From: a virus
Length of the DNA: 45,215 bases
Reading direction: 5' to 3' (one strand)
Virus record (IMG/VR): IMGVR_UViG_3300048549_000086
Coordinates: 1-45,215 of that record
Each line of letters begins with the position of its first letter. Position 1 is the stretch's first letter. The notes under the pieces are model-generated. The model saw only the letters and a list, made by a program, of their open reading frames with translations, had not been told where the DNA came from and searched no databases. Position numbers and translations under genes: made by a program. Shown here in pieces: positions 34,594 through 40,607 of the stretch.

Positions 34594-34748
34594 TTCTTCT
34601 TTGCCATTCCGCCACGCATCATTTTCTTTTTAGCCATCTTAGCCATGCCGCCGCCACGCATCTTCTTGGCTGCTACACCACCACCACGCATCTTTTTAGA
34701 TGCCATTTTAGCCATTCCACCGCCACGCATTTTTTTCTTAGCTACCAT
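34590..34748 (-). CDS. Met/Gly/Lys repeat protein (52 aa)
   Basis: The protein is built of repeats of K-K-M-R-G-G-G-M-A-K or close variants (about five copies) and contains only M, V, A, K, R, G and S. The ATG at 34748 has a GGGA-type site about eight bases upstream and overlaps the previous gene by 11 bases. Related K-M-R-G-G stretches occur at the ends of the 131- and 146-residue proteins nearby. The composition suggests binding to nucleic acid or membrane; no function is known. Confidence 0.65.
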   Translation of the reverse strand: MVAKKKMRGGGMAKMASKKMRGGGVAAKKMRGGGMAKMAKKKMMRGGMAKKK

Positions 34749-35265
34749 TTCTAAGTTCCCTTCTATCTAATACTAGACTCTTATACACTTCTTCTGGAAA
34801 GTGTTCGTAATACCCAGACTTCTCCAGACTTAATGCTGCATCGTCTAGTGTAGACAGTCTCTGTACAAACACCATGCAGTACACAAGACCCTCATCTGTT
34901 GCGTCCTCATCAACTAGGAAATCCAGACCCGCCTCTTCAGCGTCATAGTCTGGATGAAACACCATGAGATGCATATCTTTACCTGCTATGGACATGGCTT
35001 CGTTTATGCCATCACAATATCCATCTAGGTATTCCATGTCAGGTAGGTATTGATTTGCCCACACTACTATATCATAGTCGTGCTGTTCAAACTGTTTGAC
35101 TTCAGATACTAGCCCCTCTAGTCCTGTATTGATACTGAAGGATACTTTATTATCTAACCACGCTTGTTTAGCATAGGGACAGGGTGGTAGGCCGTTTAGT
35201 TTTGCATTTGGTACTTCTAGGAAGTCGTGCGACCACTTACGTATGTCAGCTTCTACTGGATGCAT
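34738..35265 (-). CDS. Conserved phage protein of unknown function (175 aa)
   Basis: The N-terminus has I-R-K-W-S-H-D-F-L-E-V-P-N and L-N-G-L-P-P-C-P-Y-A-K-Q-A-W. The L-P-P-C-P-Y-A-K-x-A-W pattern is memorable from cyanophage and marine phage proteins and recalls C-P-F-A-K in DUF1415-type proteins, though the link is weak. The rest is acidic and alpha/beta. The start is in a TAATG overlap with the gene before it. A soluble cytoplasmic protein; possible metabolic or regulatory role unknown. Confidence 0.65.
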   Translation of the reverse strand: MHPVEADIRKWSHDFLEVPNAKLNGLPPCPYAKQAWLDNKVSFSINTGLEGLVSEVKQFEQHDYDIVVWANQYLPDMEYLDGYCDGINEAMSIAGKDMHLMVFHPDYDAEEAGLDFLVDEDATDEGLVYCMVFVQRLSTLDDAALSLEKSGYYEHFPEEVYKSLVLDRRELRNGS

Positions 35266-35660
35266 TACGAGTTTTTAATTTTGTTATATGCTTCCAAACC
35301 TTTTGGGCCACTAGCCTTTAATGCACGTAGACCAGCATTGTCGGTGACAGCACCGCCATTAGAATACATATGTGGCTTGCCGTTTGCCATACCACCACGC
35401 ATCATCTGTGCTTTCTTTTTACCTTTAGGAAACTCAGCCATACCTATGCCAATAGAGATGACAGGCACTTTCTTTGTAGCCTTGCCACCTTTAGACATTT
35501 CTCTACGCCCACCCATTACAAGAGAAGGCGGCGGTGTATCTTCACCACGCTTCTTTAGTTCTGTAATAGCAGCACGTACTTCTTTTTGTGACGCACCACT
35601 ACCTTTGTTTAACATAGCATTTAGTTGGGACGTAGATTTGTCGGATAGTTTATCAGCCAT
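35265..35660 (-). CDS. Basic Gly/Met-rich protein (131 aa)
   Basis: A helical N-terminal region (S-T-S-Q-L-N-A-M-L and A-A-I-T-E-L-K-K-R-G) is followed by basic, Gly/Met-rich sequence K-K-A-Q-M-M-R-G-G-M-A-N-G-K and a C-terminal L-R-A-L-K-A-S-G-P-K-G-L-E-A-Y. It is coupled by TAATG overlaps at both ends. The M-M-R-G-G motif is shared with the repeat protein at 34590-34748. Function unknown; a virion or DNA-associated role is possible. Confidence 0.65.
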   Translation of the reverse strand: MADKLSDKSTSQLNAMLNKGSGASQKEVRAAITELKKRGEDTPPPSLVMGGRREMSKGGKATKKVPVISIGIGMAEFPKGKKKAQMMRGGMANGKPHMYSNGGAVTDNAGLRALKASGPKGLEAYNKIKNS

Positions 35661-36100
35661 TACTTTTTCTTTCTATTGTCTACAATTTTAACTGGGTTCA
35701 CATAGTTTTTGGTAGGCATACCACCACGATTCATATCGGTAGTAGGCTTAACCCCAGCACCATATCGCTTTTCCAAATCTTTTAGTTTGCGAAGCATAAT
35801 TTCCATTTGCTCATCAGATAGATTAGGGTCTTTATCTAGTTTATTTAAAGTAGCTTTGTACTCACGCTTTGCACCAGCCAATGCTTTAGCACGTTCACCC
35901 GAAGTAATACGTGTTTTACTTGCTGTACCCATACCCGATTCTTTTTGTGCAGTCTTATCTTTGCTTTGTAAAGTATTAGCTGGTTTCTTTTGATTTTCTT
36001 TTAGCTTTCTTGCTTTAGCAGCTTCTCTAGCCAGCTTTGCTTTATCAGCTTTGGACAGTACTTTGCTTGCACCTTTTGTGAACAGTTTTCCCAATCCCAT
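35660..36100 (-). CDS. Basic helical protein (146 aa)
   Basis: The ATG at 36100 has AAGGGG seven bases upstream and is preferred to earlier in-frame starts. The N-terminus (G-L-G-K-L-F-T-K-G-A-S-K-V-L-S-K-A-D-K-A-K-L-A-R-E-A-A) is a basic helix and the C-terminus has D-M-N-R-G-G-M-P-T-K-N-Y. It is rich in Lys and Ala, like phage histone-like proteins. It follows the LysM gene after 4 bases. No family recognised. Confidence 0.6.
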   Translation of the reverse strand: MGLGKLFTKGASKVLSKADKAKLAREAAKARKLKENQKKPANTLQSKDKTAQKESGMGTASKTRITSGERAKALAGAKREYKATLNKLDKDPNLSDEQMEIMLRKLKDLEKRYGAGVKPTTDMNRGGMPTKNYVNPVKIVDNRKKK

Positions 36101-36104
36101 AATA

Positions 36105-36635
36105 TTACCCCTTGTTCTTTTTAGATGAACGAATAGCAGAAGCAACTAAGTTTTGTGTTTTCTTAGCTGCTTTCTTTTTATTTGCTAGTGCCGTAGGCTT
36201 TTTCTTTTTCATAGCAATCGCAGCCATCTCAGACTTTGACATACCTGCATATGGGTTTCTGCTTTTAGGCAGAGCAGATGCTGTGGTAGTTGTAGTTTTA
36301 CCACCTGTACGTTTTACAATTTTAGAATTAGGATTATCAATGTTTGCCTGTTGTAATTTAGACACAGGGTTCTTTGCAAGCGTACCATCTTTCTTTACAC
36401 GATAATGTTTACCACCTACTTTTTTAACTTGTACGTCCTTACCAAATACACTGATGGTTGTTGTACCCGGAGTAGTTTTGGTTGTAGTCTTGGTAGGTGT
36501 CTTAATAGACTGTCCCGGTTTAATCTTGTTAGCATTTTTAATTTGAGGATTTGCTGCCATCAATGCTTTTAGTGTAGTCCCCATATTTTTAGCGATTTGT
36601 GACAACGTGTCACCGCTTTTAACTTTGTAAGCCAT
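36105..36635 (-). CDS. LysM-domain protein (176 aa)
   Basis: Residues 1-47 are one LysM domain: Y-K-V-K-S-G-D-T-L-S-Q-I-A-K, then A-N-P-Q-I-K-N-A-N-K-I-K-P-G-Q-S-I. LysM binds N-acetylglucosamine chains of peptidoglycan. A Thr/Lys-rich linker, a short beta segment (G-K-H-Y-R-V-K-K-D-G) and a strongly basic tail follow. No signal peptide or hydrolase domain is present, so it is more likely virion-borne or baseplate-like than a lysin. It is among the first genes of the late block. Confidence 0.8.
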   Translation of the reverse strand: MAYKVKSGDTLSQIAKNMGTTLKALMAANPQIKNANKIKPGQSIKTPTKTTTKTTPGTTTISVFGKDVQVKKVGGKHYRVKKDGTLAKNPVSKLQQANIDNPNSKIVKRTGGKTTTTTASALPKSRNPYAGMSKSEMAAIAMKKKKPTALANKKKAAKKTQNLVASAIRSSKKNKG

Positions 36636-36653
36636 AGGTGAGTTCCTTTCAAA

Positions 36654-36947
36654 TTACCATTTAACTTTATGCGACCAATATTTTGCAGACAGCTTTGTGG
36701 TCGGCTTACCCTGCGCATCGTGTCTTGCGTAGTACGACTTCTTACGTGCTTTGTCCTTTGCTGTCGTAGGACTCTTGCCAGCACCTTTCACGCCCTGCTG
36801 ACCGAAGCGTATAAACTTATACTTGCCACCCTCTGATGCCATCACGCAATGTGACTTAGTTGGATGCTTGGGTGTCCGTTTGGGTTTGTTAACGCCAGAC
36901 AGACCTTCCTCTTTCATTTTGTTTTTGACACGTTCAGGTATTGCCAT
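36654..36947 (-). CDS. Conserved basic phage protein (97 aa)
   Basis: The segment K-Y-K-F-I-R-F-G-Q-Q-G-V-K-G-A-G and then K-D-K-A-R-K-K-S-Y-Y-A-R-H and L-S-A-K-Y-W-S-H-K-V-K-W give a distinctive conserved pattern I have seen in several phage genomes without a function. It is highly basic and aromatic. The start is in a TAATG overlap with the preceding gene. Nucleic-acid binding is a reasonable guess. Confidence 0.7.
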   Translation of the reverse strand: MAIPERVKNKMKEEGLSGVNKPKRTPKHPTKSHCVMASEGGKYKFIRFGQQGVKGAGKSPTTAKDKARKKSYYARHDAQGKPTTKLSAKYWSHKVKW

Positions 36948-37159
36948 TACGTACTTAATCCTTTTTGTGGCATAGCCATATCTAAGTCAACCTTAGTACA
37001 CCTTGCTCGCCAGTCAATTATATCGCCAGCATCTACCATTGACTGATGATACTGCATAACATACTCTGTGCTAGGGCATTCCTGTACAACGTCACTGTGG
37101 GCTTTAACTTGACCATCAGGAGTTATGATTACGGATAGGTATAGGAAGAATGAAACCAT
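36947..37159 (-). CDS. Small exported protein (70 aa)
   Basis: The start M-V-S-F-F-L-Y-L-S-V-I-I-T is hydrophobic like a signal or anchor, followed by a mature part with V-V-Q-E-C-P-S and W-R-A-R-C-T, two Cys. It is coupled by one-base TAATG overlaps at both ends. It resembles in layout the other small exported proteins of this block. Function unknown. Confidence 0.6.
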   Translation of the reverse strand: MVSFFLYLSVIITPDGQVKAHSDVVQECPSTEYVMQYHQSMVDAGDIIDWRARCTKVDLDMAMPQKGLST

Positions 37160-37371
37160 TATTCATCTTTCTCTGTCCATCCCTCTGCTCGCATAGCATC
37201 TTCTACGTGCTTCAAAGTAAATGAACGCCCGTAATGGGCTTCAACTGCACTACGCACATAGAATACATCACTATGAGGTATATGCAGTCGGTCTAATGAA
37301 TTGTTACGAATAGCATCGTAGAATGCTTCAAGAACATTATCTGTGTATAGTTTTACAGATTTCTTAGCCAT
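37159..37371 (-). CDS. First gene of the late block, small unknown protein (70 aa)
   Basis: The ATG at 37371 gives a helical, soluble protein (M-A-K-K-S-V-K-L-Y-T-D-N-V-L-E-A-F-Y-D-A-I) with H-I-P-H-S-D-V-F-Y-V-R and a C-terminal W-T-E-K-D-E. A longer GTG-initiated frame from 37440 would start inside the dyad at 37428-37443 and has no better ribosome site. It is the first gene after the strong promoter, with a leader of about 195 bases. Unknown family; its place would suit a DNA-binding or early regulator, but no clear HTH is seen. Confidence 0.6.
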   Translation of the reverse strand: MAKKSVKLYTDNVLEAFYDAIRNNSLDRLHIPHSDVFYVRSAVEAHYGRSFTLKHVEDAMRAEGWTEKDE

Positions 37372-37427
37372 TGTCAAGAACTTTCTTTGTATAGGCACGG
37401 ATAATCTTTGCACAAAGGAGTACACTG

Positions 37428-37443
37428 TAAGTGTTATCACTTA
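37428..37443. promoter_or_regulatory. TAAGTG/CACTTA dyad upstream of first late gene
   Basis: TAAGTG (37428-37433) and CACTTA (37438-37443) form an inverted repeat with a 4-base centre. It lies about 60 bases before the first late gene and resembles the dyad at 37539-37551. It is likely to be a protein-binding site. Confidence 0.5.
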
Positions 37444-37487
37444 GAGTGCATTAACAAAGAAAATTTAGTAGAGACTAACTTATAGTA

Positions 37488-37560
37488 CATTTAAGTGTTA
37501 TAGTTAATAAGTTTTTTAAGAATTATTATATAACATTTAAGTGTATCACTTTAAGTGTGT
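37488..37560. promoter_or_regulatory. AAGTG/CACTT dyad and CATTTAAGTGT direct repeats below the late promoter
   Basis: AAGTG-TAT-CACTT lies at 37539-37551. CATTTAAGTGT occurs twice (37488-37498 and 37534-37544), and TTAAGTGTG follows at 37551-37559. All lie within about 80 bases downstream of the minus-strand -10 box. Their position and repetition fit an operator array that could block or activate the late promoter. Confidence 0.6.
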
Positions 37561-37573
37561 TTAGTTATACATA

Positions 37574-37602
37574 ATTATACCAGATTTTTTATAGGCTGTC
37601 AA
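37574..37602 (-). promoter_or_regulatory. Perfect consensus sigma70-type promoter for the late block
   Basis: On the minus strand, TTGACA (37602-37597), a 17-base spacer and TATAAT (37579-37574) match the bacterial housekeeping consensus at all 12 positions. It points into the 37371-22702 gene block. Such a strong, host-type promoter usually needs negative control, and the dyads just downstream are candidates. Confidence 0.85.
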
Positions 37603-38037
37603 CCCCCCTTTTGCAAAATAGTTCAAATGGTCCATACACCCCCTTACAGTTGCCTATTATTTAGGCAGTTGCACAATACTTGTGCATATAGATATTGACA
37701 GTTGCTCTTGTGGTTAACAGTCAATTTACCTAATCTGTGTATTTATGTGTATATACGTACCGCTACCCCCGGCATGGCTCCTGCCTACCCCCTTGCCTTA
37801 TGCGTCATGTGTGCGCATGTGTGCCTGTGTCTGCGCATAATGTGGGCATGATGTGTGCATGAGGCACAACATGATGTGTGTATCATGTGCTGTGTGTCCA
37901 TATATGCGAGGCAGTCAACTGTTATGGTATCAGTTGCCATCACGATATGTCACAGTGTGTTGCAAATATGTCACAATGGGGTAACGGAGCAAGGCGGAGC
38001 ATATGTACCCCCATAGGGGGTGGTGGCTGACTTAACA
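37603..38037. other. Divergent intergenic region with short repeats (possible origin/regulatory region)
   Basis: I find no convincing gene here. CAGTTGC occurs four times in the same orientation (37647, 37666, 37699, 37931). ATATGTCACA occurs twice, 21 bases apart (37945-37954, 37966-37975). A TG-rich tract at about 37805-37900 has repeated ATGTGTGC/ATGATGTGTG words. A 6-bp hairpin ACCCCC-ATA-GGGGGT lies at 38007-38021. Such a repeat set between divergent modules is typical of a replication origin or control region, but no origin can be proved from sequence. Confidence 0.5.
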
Positions 38038-38053
38038 AGTCCGATGTCGGACT
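38038..38053 (+). repeat. Palindromic element copy 1 (AGTCCGATGTCGGACT)
   Basis: First of five identical 16-base copies. Arms AGTCCGA and TCGGACT enclose TG. It lies about 210 bases before the first rightward gene, upstream of the leader hairpin. Confidence 0.9.
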
Positions 38054-38087
38054 AAGCAAAGCCTCGTGAGTTTAGCGCAGGTATTTC

Positions 38088-38105
38088 GGAATAACTTGTT
38101 ATTCC
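38088..38105 (+). repeat. Short hairpin GGAATAA-CTTG-TTATTCC
   Basis: A perfect 7-bp inverted repeat with a 4-base loop in the leader region upstream of the first rightward gene. There is no T-tract, so it is not a simple terminator. It may be part of a larger folded leader. Confidence 0.55.
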
Positions 38106-38167
38106 TGCAATCACATGAAACGGCTTGGGCAGAGGATCACACACAAGGCTTCAACCCAAAACCTTAA

Positions 38168-38247
38168 CTATCTTCTTACGGTTTTACGGGATATAAACCC
38201 CTTGAACGTAGTGAAAGGGGATATATCCCTATAAAACCTAAAGATAG
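38168..38247 (+). promoter_or_regulatory. Long leader hairpin (candidate structured 5' UTR)
   Basis: Four paired blocks nest around one 11-base loop. CTATCTT (38168-38174) pairs with AAGATAG (38241-38247), and GGTTTTA (38180-38186) with TAAAACC (38232-38238). GGGATATA (38188-38195) pairs with TATATCCC (38222-38229), and CCCCTT (38198-38203) with AAGGGG (38215-38220). That is 28 base pairs over 80 bases with small internal loops. It ends just before the ribosome site AGAGGA of the gene at 38264. A role in mRNA stability, processing or translational control is likely. Confidence 0.7.
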
Positions 38248-38263
38248 ATAAGAGGATACCGAA

Positions 38264-38860
38264 ATGCAAAACTCAACTCAAACTGCCAACACTTTGGAAA
38301 TCCAAGGCAAGGAACTTGCCGCAGAGTACAAAACTCGTACAGCTAAAGCTGACCGGATTATGTTCAACTTCAAGAACGACACCGCCGAGAATGGCTTCGA
38401 CACACGGCTTGGAAAGCTGATGCAAAGCCTACGTTTGGAGGGTGGTCAGCGTATTTCGACTGACAGACTTCGTGACTGTGGTATTGCTTCAATACCAAAG
38501 CAAAGACGTTCCGATGCTGAGTGGTATGTAAATACCAAAGCCGAAGCAGATGCTTTCAACAAGAAAGCAAAGAAAGGTTTCAAGAACCTTTCAGCTTTGC
38601 GTAAAGCAATGGCACAAGCTGTTAAAGCAGATGAGCCAAAGCAACCTACAGAGTCTACTGACTCTGATGTTAAGTCCGATGTCGGACTAGACAACAACGT
38701 AGTTGAGGTTGTTGAAAAGCTGACTCCCGAAGAAATCGGCATCAAGATGGTTGACATGTGCCAAGAGAACAGCGTAAACCTTGCAGATGTTCTTGCACTA
38801 TTCATGGTTCCAAAGGCAGAATATGCTGAGTTGCCAAACAACAAAAAGGCAGTAGCTTAA
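38264..38860 (+). CDS. First rightward gene, unknown protein (198 aa)
   Basis: AGAGGA lies seven bases before the ATG, directly after the long leader hairpin. The protein is soluble and charged: K-A-D-R-I-M-F-N-F-K-N-D-T, R-I-S-T-D-R-L-R-D-C-G-I, R-R-S-D-A-E-W-Y-V-N, a Lys-rich helix, an acidic linker and a helical C-terminus. The linker contains K-S-D-V-G-L, encoded by copy 2 of the palindromic element (38673-38688). I do not recognise the family. As the first gene after a structured leader it may be highly expressed early. Confidence 0.7.
   Translation: MQNSTQTANTLEIQGKELAAEYKTRTAKADRIMFNFKNDTAENGFDTRLGKLMQSLRLEGGQRISTDRLRDCGIASIPKQRRSDAEWYVNTKAEADAFNKKAKKGFKNLSALRKAMAQAVKADEPKQPTESTDSDVKSDVGLDNNVVEVVEKLTPEEIGIKMVDMCQENSVNLADVLALFMVPKAEYAELPNNKKAVA
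38673..38688 (+). repeat. Palindromic element copy 2, inside a gene
   Basis: Identical 16-base copy lying in frame inside the gene at 38264-38860, where it encodes K-S-D-V-G-L in an acidic linker. The protein reads through it without a break. Confidence 0.9.
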
Positions 38861-38904
38861 TGCTACTGTCTACCTTTTCTAAAACCTTTTACGGAGTAAA
38901 TACT

Positions 38905-39072
38905 ATGATTGATTTTATCATCGCATTGTTTCTAATCGTTACCAGTGCAGTCATTGGCTTGCTATCTGTCATGTCACTAGCGGCTGGTGTGCCGGGTATG
39001 GGTTGGGTTGCCCTTGGCTGTGTGGCTTGCTTTGTCGGTGGCTGGGCAATCATTGCAACGGAGTTATCATAA
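38905..39072 (+). CDS. Small two-TM membrane protein (55 aa)
   Basis: CGGAG lies eight bases before the ATG at 38905. Two hydrophobic helices are seen, I-I-A-L-F-L-I-V-T-S-A-V-I-G-L-L-S-V and W-V-A-L-G-C-V-A-C-F-V-G-G-W-A-I-I-A. An alternative ATG at 38860 overlaps the previous stop (TAATG) and would add 15 residues. Function unknown; an inner-membrane protein, perhaps for superinfection exclusion. Confidence 0.65.
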   Translation: MIDFIIALFLIVTSAVIGLLSVMSLAAGVPGMGWVALGCVACFVGGWAIIATELS

Positions 39073-39314
39073 TGGCTAGACAATTCATCACCCCAATGGG
39101 TCGCCACAAGCCTATTCGCTCAAGCTGGGCGGCTATGGATACACAGGCTTTCAGCCGGTCATATGAGCCTGAGACACGGCCTGAGTTTCGGGTTTATGTG
39201 ACAGGTCAAGCTGATGCCGCAAAGCGTGACTATGAGGATCGTGTCAAGCGTGACGCACAACGAAAACAGCTTGCAAAACGCATTGCCGAATTGCAAGAAC
39301 TTGGCTTGGCTTAG
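39072..39314 (+). CDS. Small charged protein (80 aa)
   Basis: The ATG at 39072 shares a base with the previous stop (TAATG) and has CGGAG eight bases upstream. The N-terminal half is basic and aromatic (Q-F-I-T-P-M-G-R-H-K-P-I-R-S-S-W). The C-terminal half is a charged helix (A-A-K-R-D-Y-E-D-R-V-K-R-D-A-Q-R-K-Q-L-A-K-R) likely to form a coiled coil. No family recognised. Confidence 0.65.
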   Translation: MARQFITPMGRHKPIRSSWAAMDTQAFSRSYEPETRPEFRVYVTGQADAAKRDYEDRVKRDAQRKQLAKRIAELQELGLA

Positions 39315-39322
39315 TGTGTAAC

Positions 39323-39360
39323 GTGTAATACACTAGAACACTAGTGATAGTGTATTACAC
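39323..39360. promoter_or_regulatory. Perfect 13-bp inverted repeat with internal palindromes
   Basis: GTGTAATACACTA (39323-39335) and TAGTGTATTACAC (39348-39360) are perfect inverted repeats separated by 12 bases that include CACTAGTG. Each arm holds a near-palindrome GTGTA-N-TACAC, so the site could bind two repressor dimers. As RNA it would be a strong hairpin after the 80-residue gene, but there is no T-tract. Confidence 0.65.
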
Positions 39361-39393
39361 TTATACAACACTTAACAGAAAGGTGATTGACCT

Positions 39394-39504
39394 GATTCCA
39401 TGATGACTTAATGCCGCTATGAAAGCGTAATACATTTACCTATTGCTTCCCGTTAGTAAGCATGGTATATGGGCGAGACAAGATGCCTTTGGCGTCATGG
39501 AATC
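39394..39504 (+). ncRNA. Candidate multi-branched structured RNA
   Basis: GATTCCATGA (39394-39403) and TCATGGAATC (39495-39504) are perfect 10-bp arms 91 bases apart. Between them are small hairpins: CGCT/AGCG, TGCTT/AAGCA and GCC/GGC. Together they can draw a closed, three-branched fold in the 239-base gap without a gene (39315-39553). I cannot compute its energy, and the short inner stems could be chance. Confidence 0.35.
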
Positions 39505-39518
39505 CGGTGAATTACCTT

Positions 39519-39534
39519 AGTCCGATGTCGGACT
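39519..39534 (+). repeat. Palindromic element copy 3
   Basis: Identical 16-base copy just upstream of the ribosome site CGGAG of the gene at 39554. Here the flanks (TT before, TAA after) lengthen the symmetry slightly. Confidence 0.9.
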
Positions 39535-39553
39535 TAACCAAACGGAGTTTGAT

Positions 39554-39826
39554 ATGCAAAATCGTAAAGATGAATTGATACAAACATTGTGGGACTTGTT
39601 CAAGGATGTACACGGTGTACGTCCTCGTGGCAGGGACTATGACCGTTGGTCAGTGACTGACCTTGAGTGGGAAGTCGCCATGCTACAGCGTCAGCTTGAG
39701 GATGACTTGCGCTGGGAGCGTGAGCAGGAAGACCGTGCAATCAATGCTTGCATGGACTGTGGTGCCAGTGACATAGCTACGGCTATGCGTTGGCTGGAAG
39801 ATGCTTATGAAATGGAGTGGGTGTAA
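39554..39826 (+). CDS. Small conserved phage protein (90 aa)
   Basis: CGGAG lies six bases before the ATG. The acidic helical protein begins with L-I-Q-T-L-W-D-L-F-K-D-V-H-G-V-R-P-R-G-R-D-Y-D-R-W-S. The G-V/I-R-P-R...W pattern near the N-terminus is common in small proteins of marine and other phages. It has a C-M-D-C pair but no second zinc pair. The next gene starts at its stop (TAATG). Function unknown. Confidence 0.7.
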   Translation: MQNRKDELIQTLWDLFKDVHGVRPRGRDYDRWSVTDLEWEVAMLQRQLEDDLRWEREQEDRAINACMDCGASDIATAMRWLEDAYEMEWV

Positions 39827-40530
39827 TGACTTATCAGATACTAGGCGTTGGCAATAATGCCAAAACAATCAAGGGTGATGGCTCAGAATATGTCACAGCT
39901 ATCCGCTATCTCAAGCCGTTCAAGACCATGTTCAAGGGCAAGGTGCATAACCTATGTGCTATGGCTGAGACAGCCAAGTGCCATGTGGGTTGCCTGAATA
40001 CCGCAGGGCGTGGTGCTATGAACGCTGTGCAACGTGGTCGTGAACGCAAGACTATGTGGATGCTGTCTGACCCTATCGGGTTCTATGATGCCTTGAACAA
40101 GGATATTGAGACATTCATTCGCCGCCAACTCAAGAATGGCATCACGCCGTGTATCCGTCTGGGTGGCACGGATGACAAGGGTGACGCTATCAAGCTGGCA
40201 CCAAATTATCCTGATGCACAGTTTTATGATTACACAAAGGTAATCAAACGTGCCTATCAAAAGTTGCCTGACAACTACCATATCACCTTGTCATACAGCG
40301 AAGCGGATATGAAGTATGCTGATGCTGTGGTCATGGCTGTGGTCAAGACAGGTGTCAACATGGCTGTGGTATTCCGTGACAAGCTACCTGATACATTCCG
40401 TGGCTTGCGTGTCATTGACGGCGACAAGGATGACTTGCGCTTCCTTGACCCGAAGGGTGTAGTCGTTGGCTTGATTGCCAAGGGCAAGGCTAAGAAGGAT
40501 ACGTCAGGCTTTGTGATTGACACAGCTTAA
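39826..40530 (+). CDS. GP88-family phage protein (234 aa)
   Basis: The start at 39826 overlaps the previous stop, with GGAG eight bases upstream. The sequence follows a family widespread in phages (named after mycobacteriophage gene product 88). Landmarks are Y-V-T-A-I-R-Y-L-K-P, then C-H-V-G-C-L-N-T-A-G-R-G, I-R-L-G-G-T-D-D, F-Y-D-Y-T-K, N-M-A-V-V-F, V-I-D-G-D-K-D-D-L-R-F-L-D-P and G-L-I-A-K-G-K-A. The conserved C...C-L-N-T-A-G and D-x-x-D-x-R-F-L-D-P suggest an enzyme or metal site; the function of the family is not known to me. Confidence 0.8.
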   Translation: MTYQILGVGNNAKTIKGDGSEYVTAIRYLKPFKTMFKGKVHNLCAMAETAKCHVGCLNTAGRGAMNAVQRGRERKTMWMLSDPIGFYDALNKDIETFIRRQLKNGITPCIRLGGTDDKGDAIKLAPNYPDAQFYDYTKVIKRAYQKLPDNYHITLSYSEADMKYADAVVMAVVKTGVNMAVVFRDKLPDTFRGLRVIDGDKDDLRFLDPKGVVVGLIAKGKAKKDTSGFVIDTA

Positions 40531-40549
40531 CCTCTTATGTATATCTTAT

Positions 40550-40591
40550 GTAACATATATACTGATACTTTAGTGAAGTATATATTGTTAC
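40550..40591. promoter_or_regulatory. Near-perfect inverted repeat GTAACATATATACT...AGTATATATTGTTAC
   Basis: Arms 40550-40563 and 40577-40591 pair over 14 bp with one bulged T and a 13-base loop. It lies in the gap between the GP88-like gene and copy 4 of the palindromic element. It may act as an operator or as a weak transcript-end hairpin. Confidence 0.55.
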
Positions 40592-40607
40592 TTAGATATA
40601 CTAGACA

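Noticed and set aside
37695-37700. TTGACA on the + strand as a -35 box for the rightward genes
   Set aside because: No acceptable -10 box lies 15-19 bases downstream, so I cannot name a rightward promoter there.
38007-38021. Hairpin ACCCCC-ATA-GGGGGT as a terminator
   Set aside because: No T-rich tract follows on either strand, so it does not fit rho-independent termination.
38003-38035. A ten-codon leader peptide (M-Y-P-H-R-G-W-W-L-T) over the ACCCCC/GGGGGT hairpin, like an attenuator
   Set aside because: The GGAG is too close to the ATG, there is no T-tract after the hairpin and no biosynthetic gene follows; coincidence is likely.
38446-38844. A 132-residue frame on the - strand opposite the first rightward gene
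   Set aside because: Ser/Thr-rich shadow composition and no ribosome site; the + strand gene has a good start site and normal composition.
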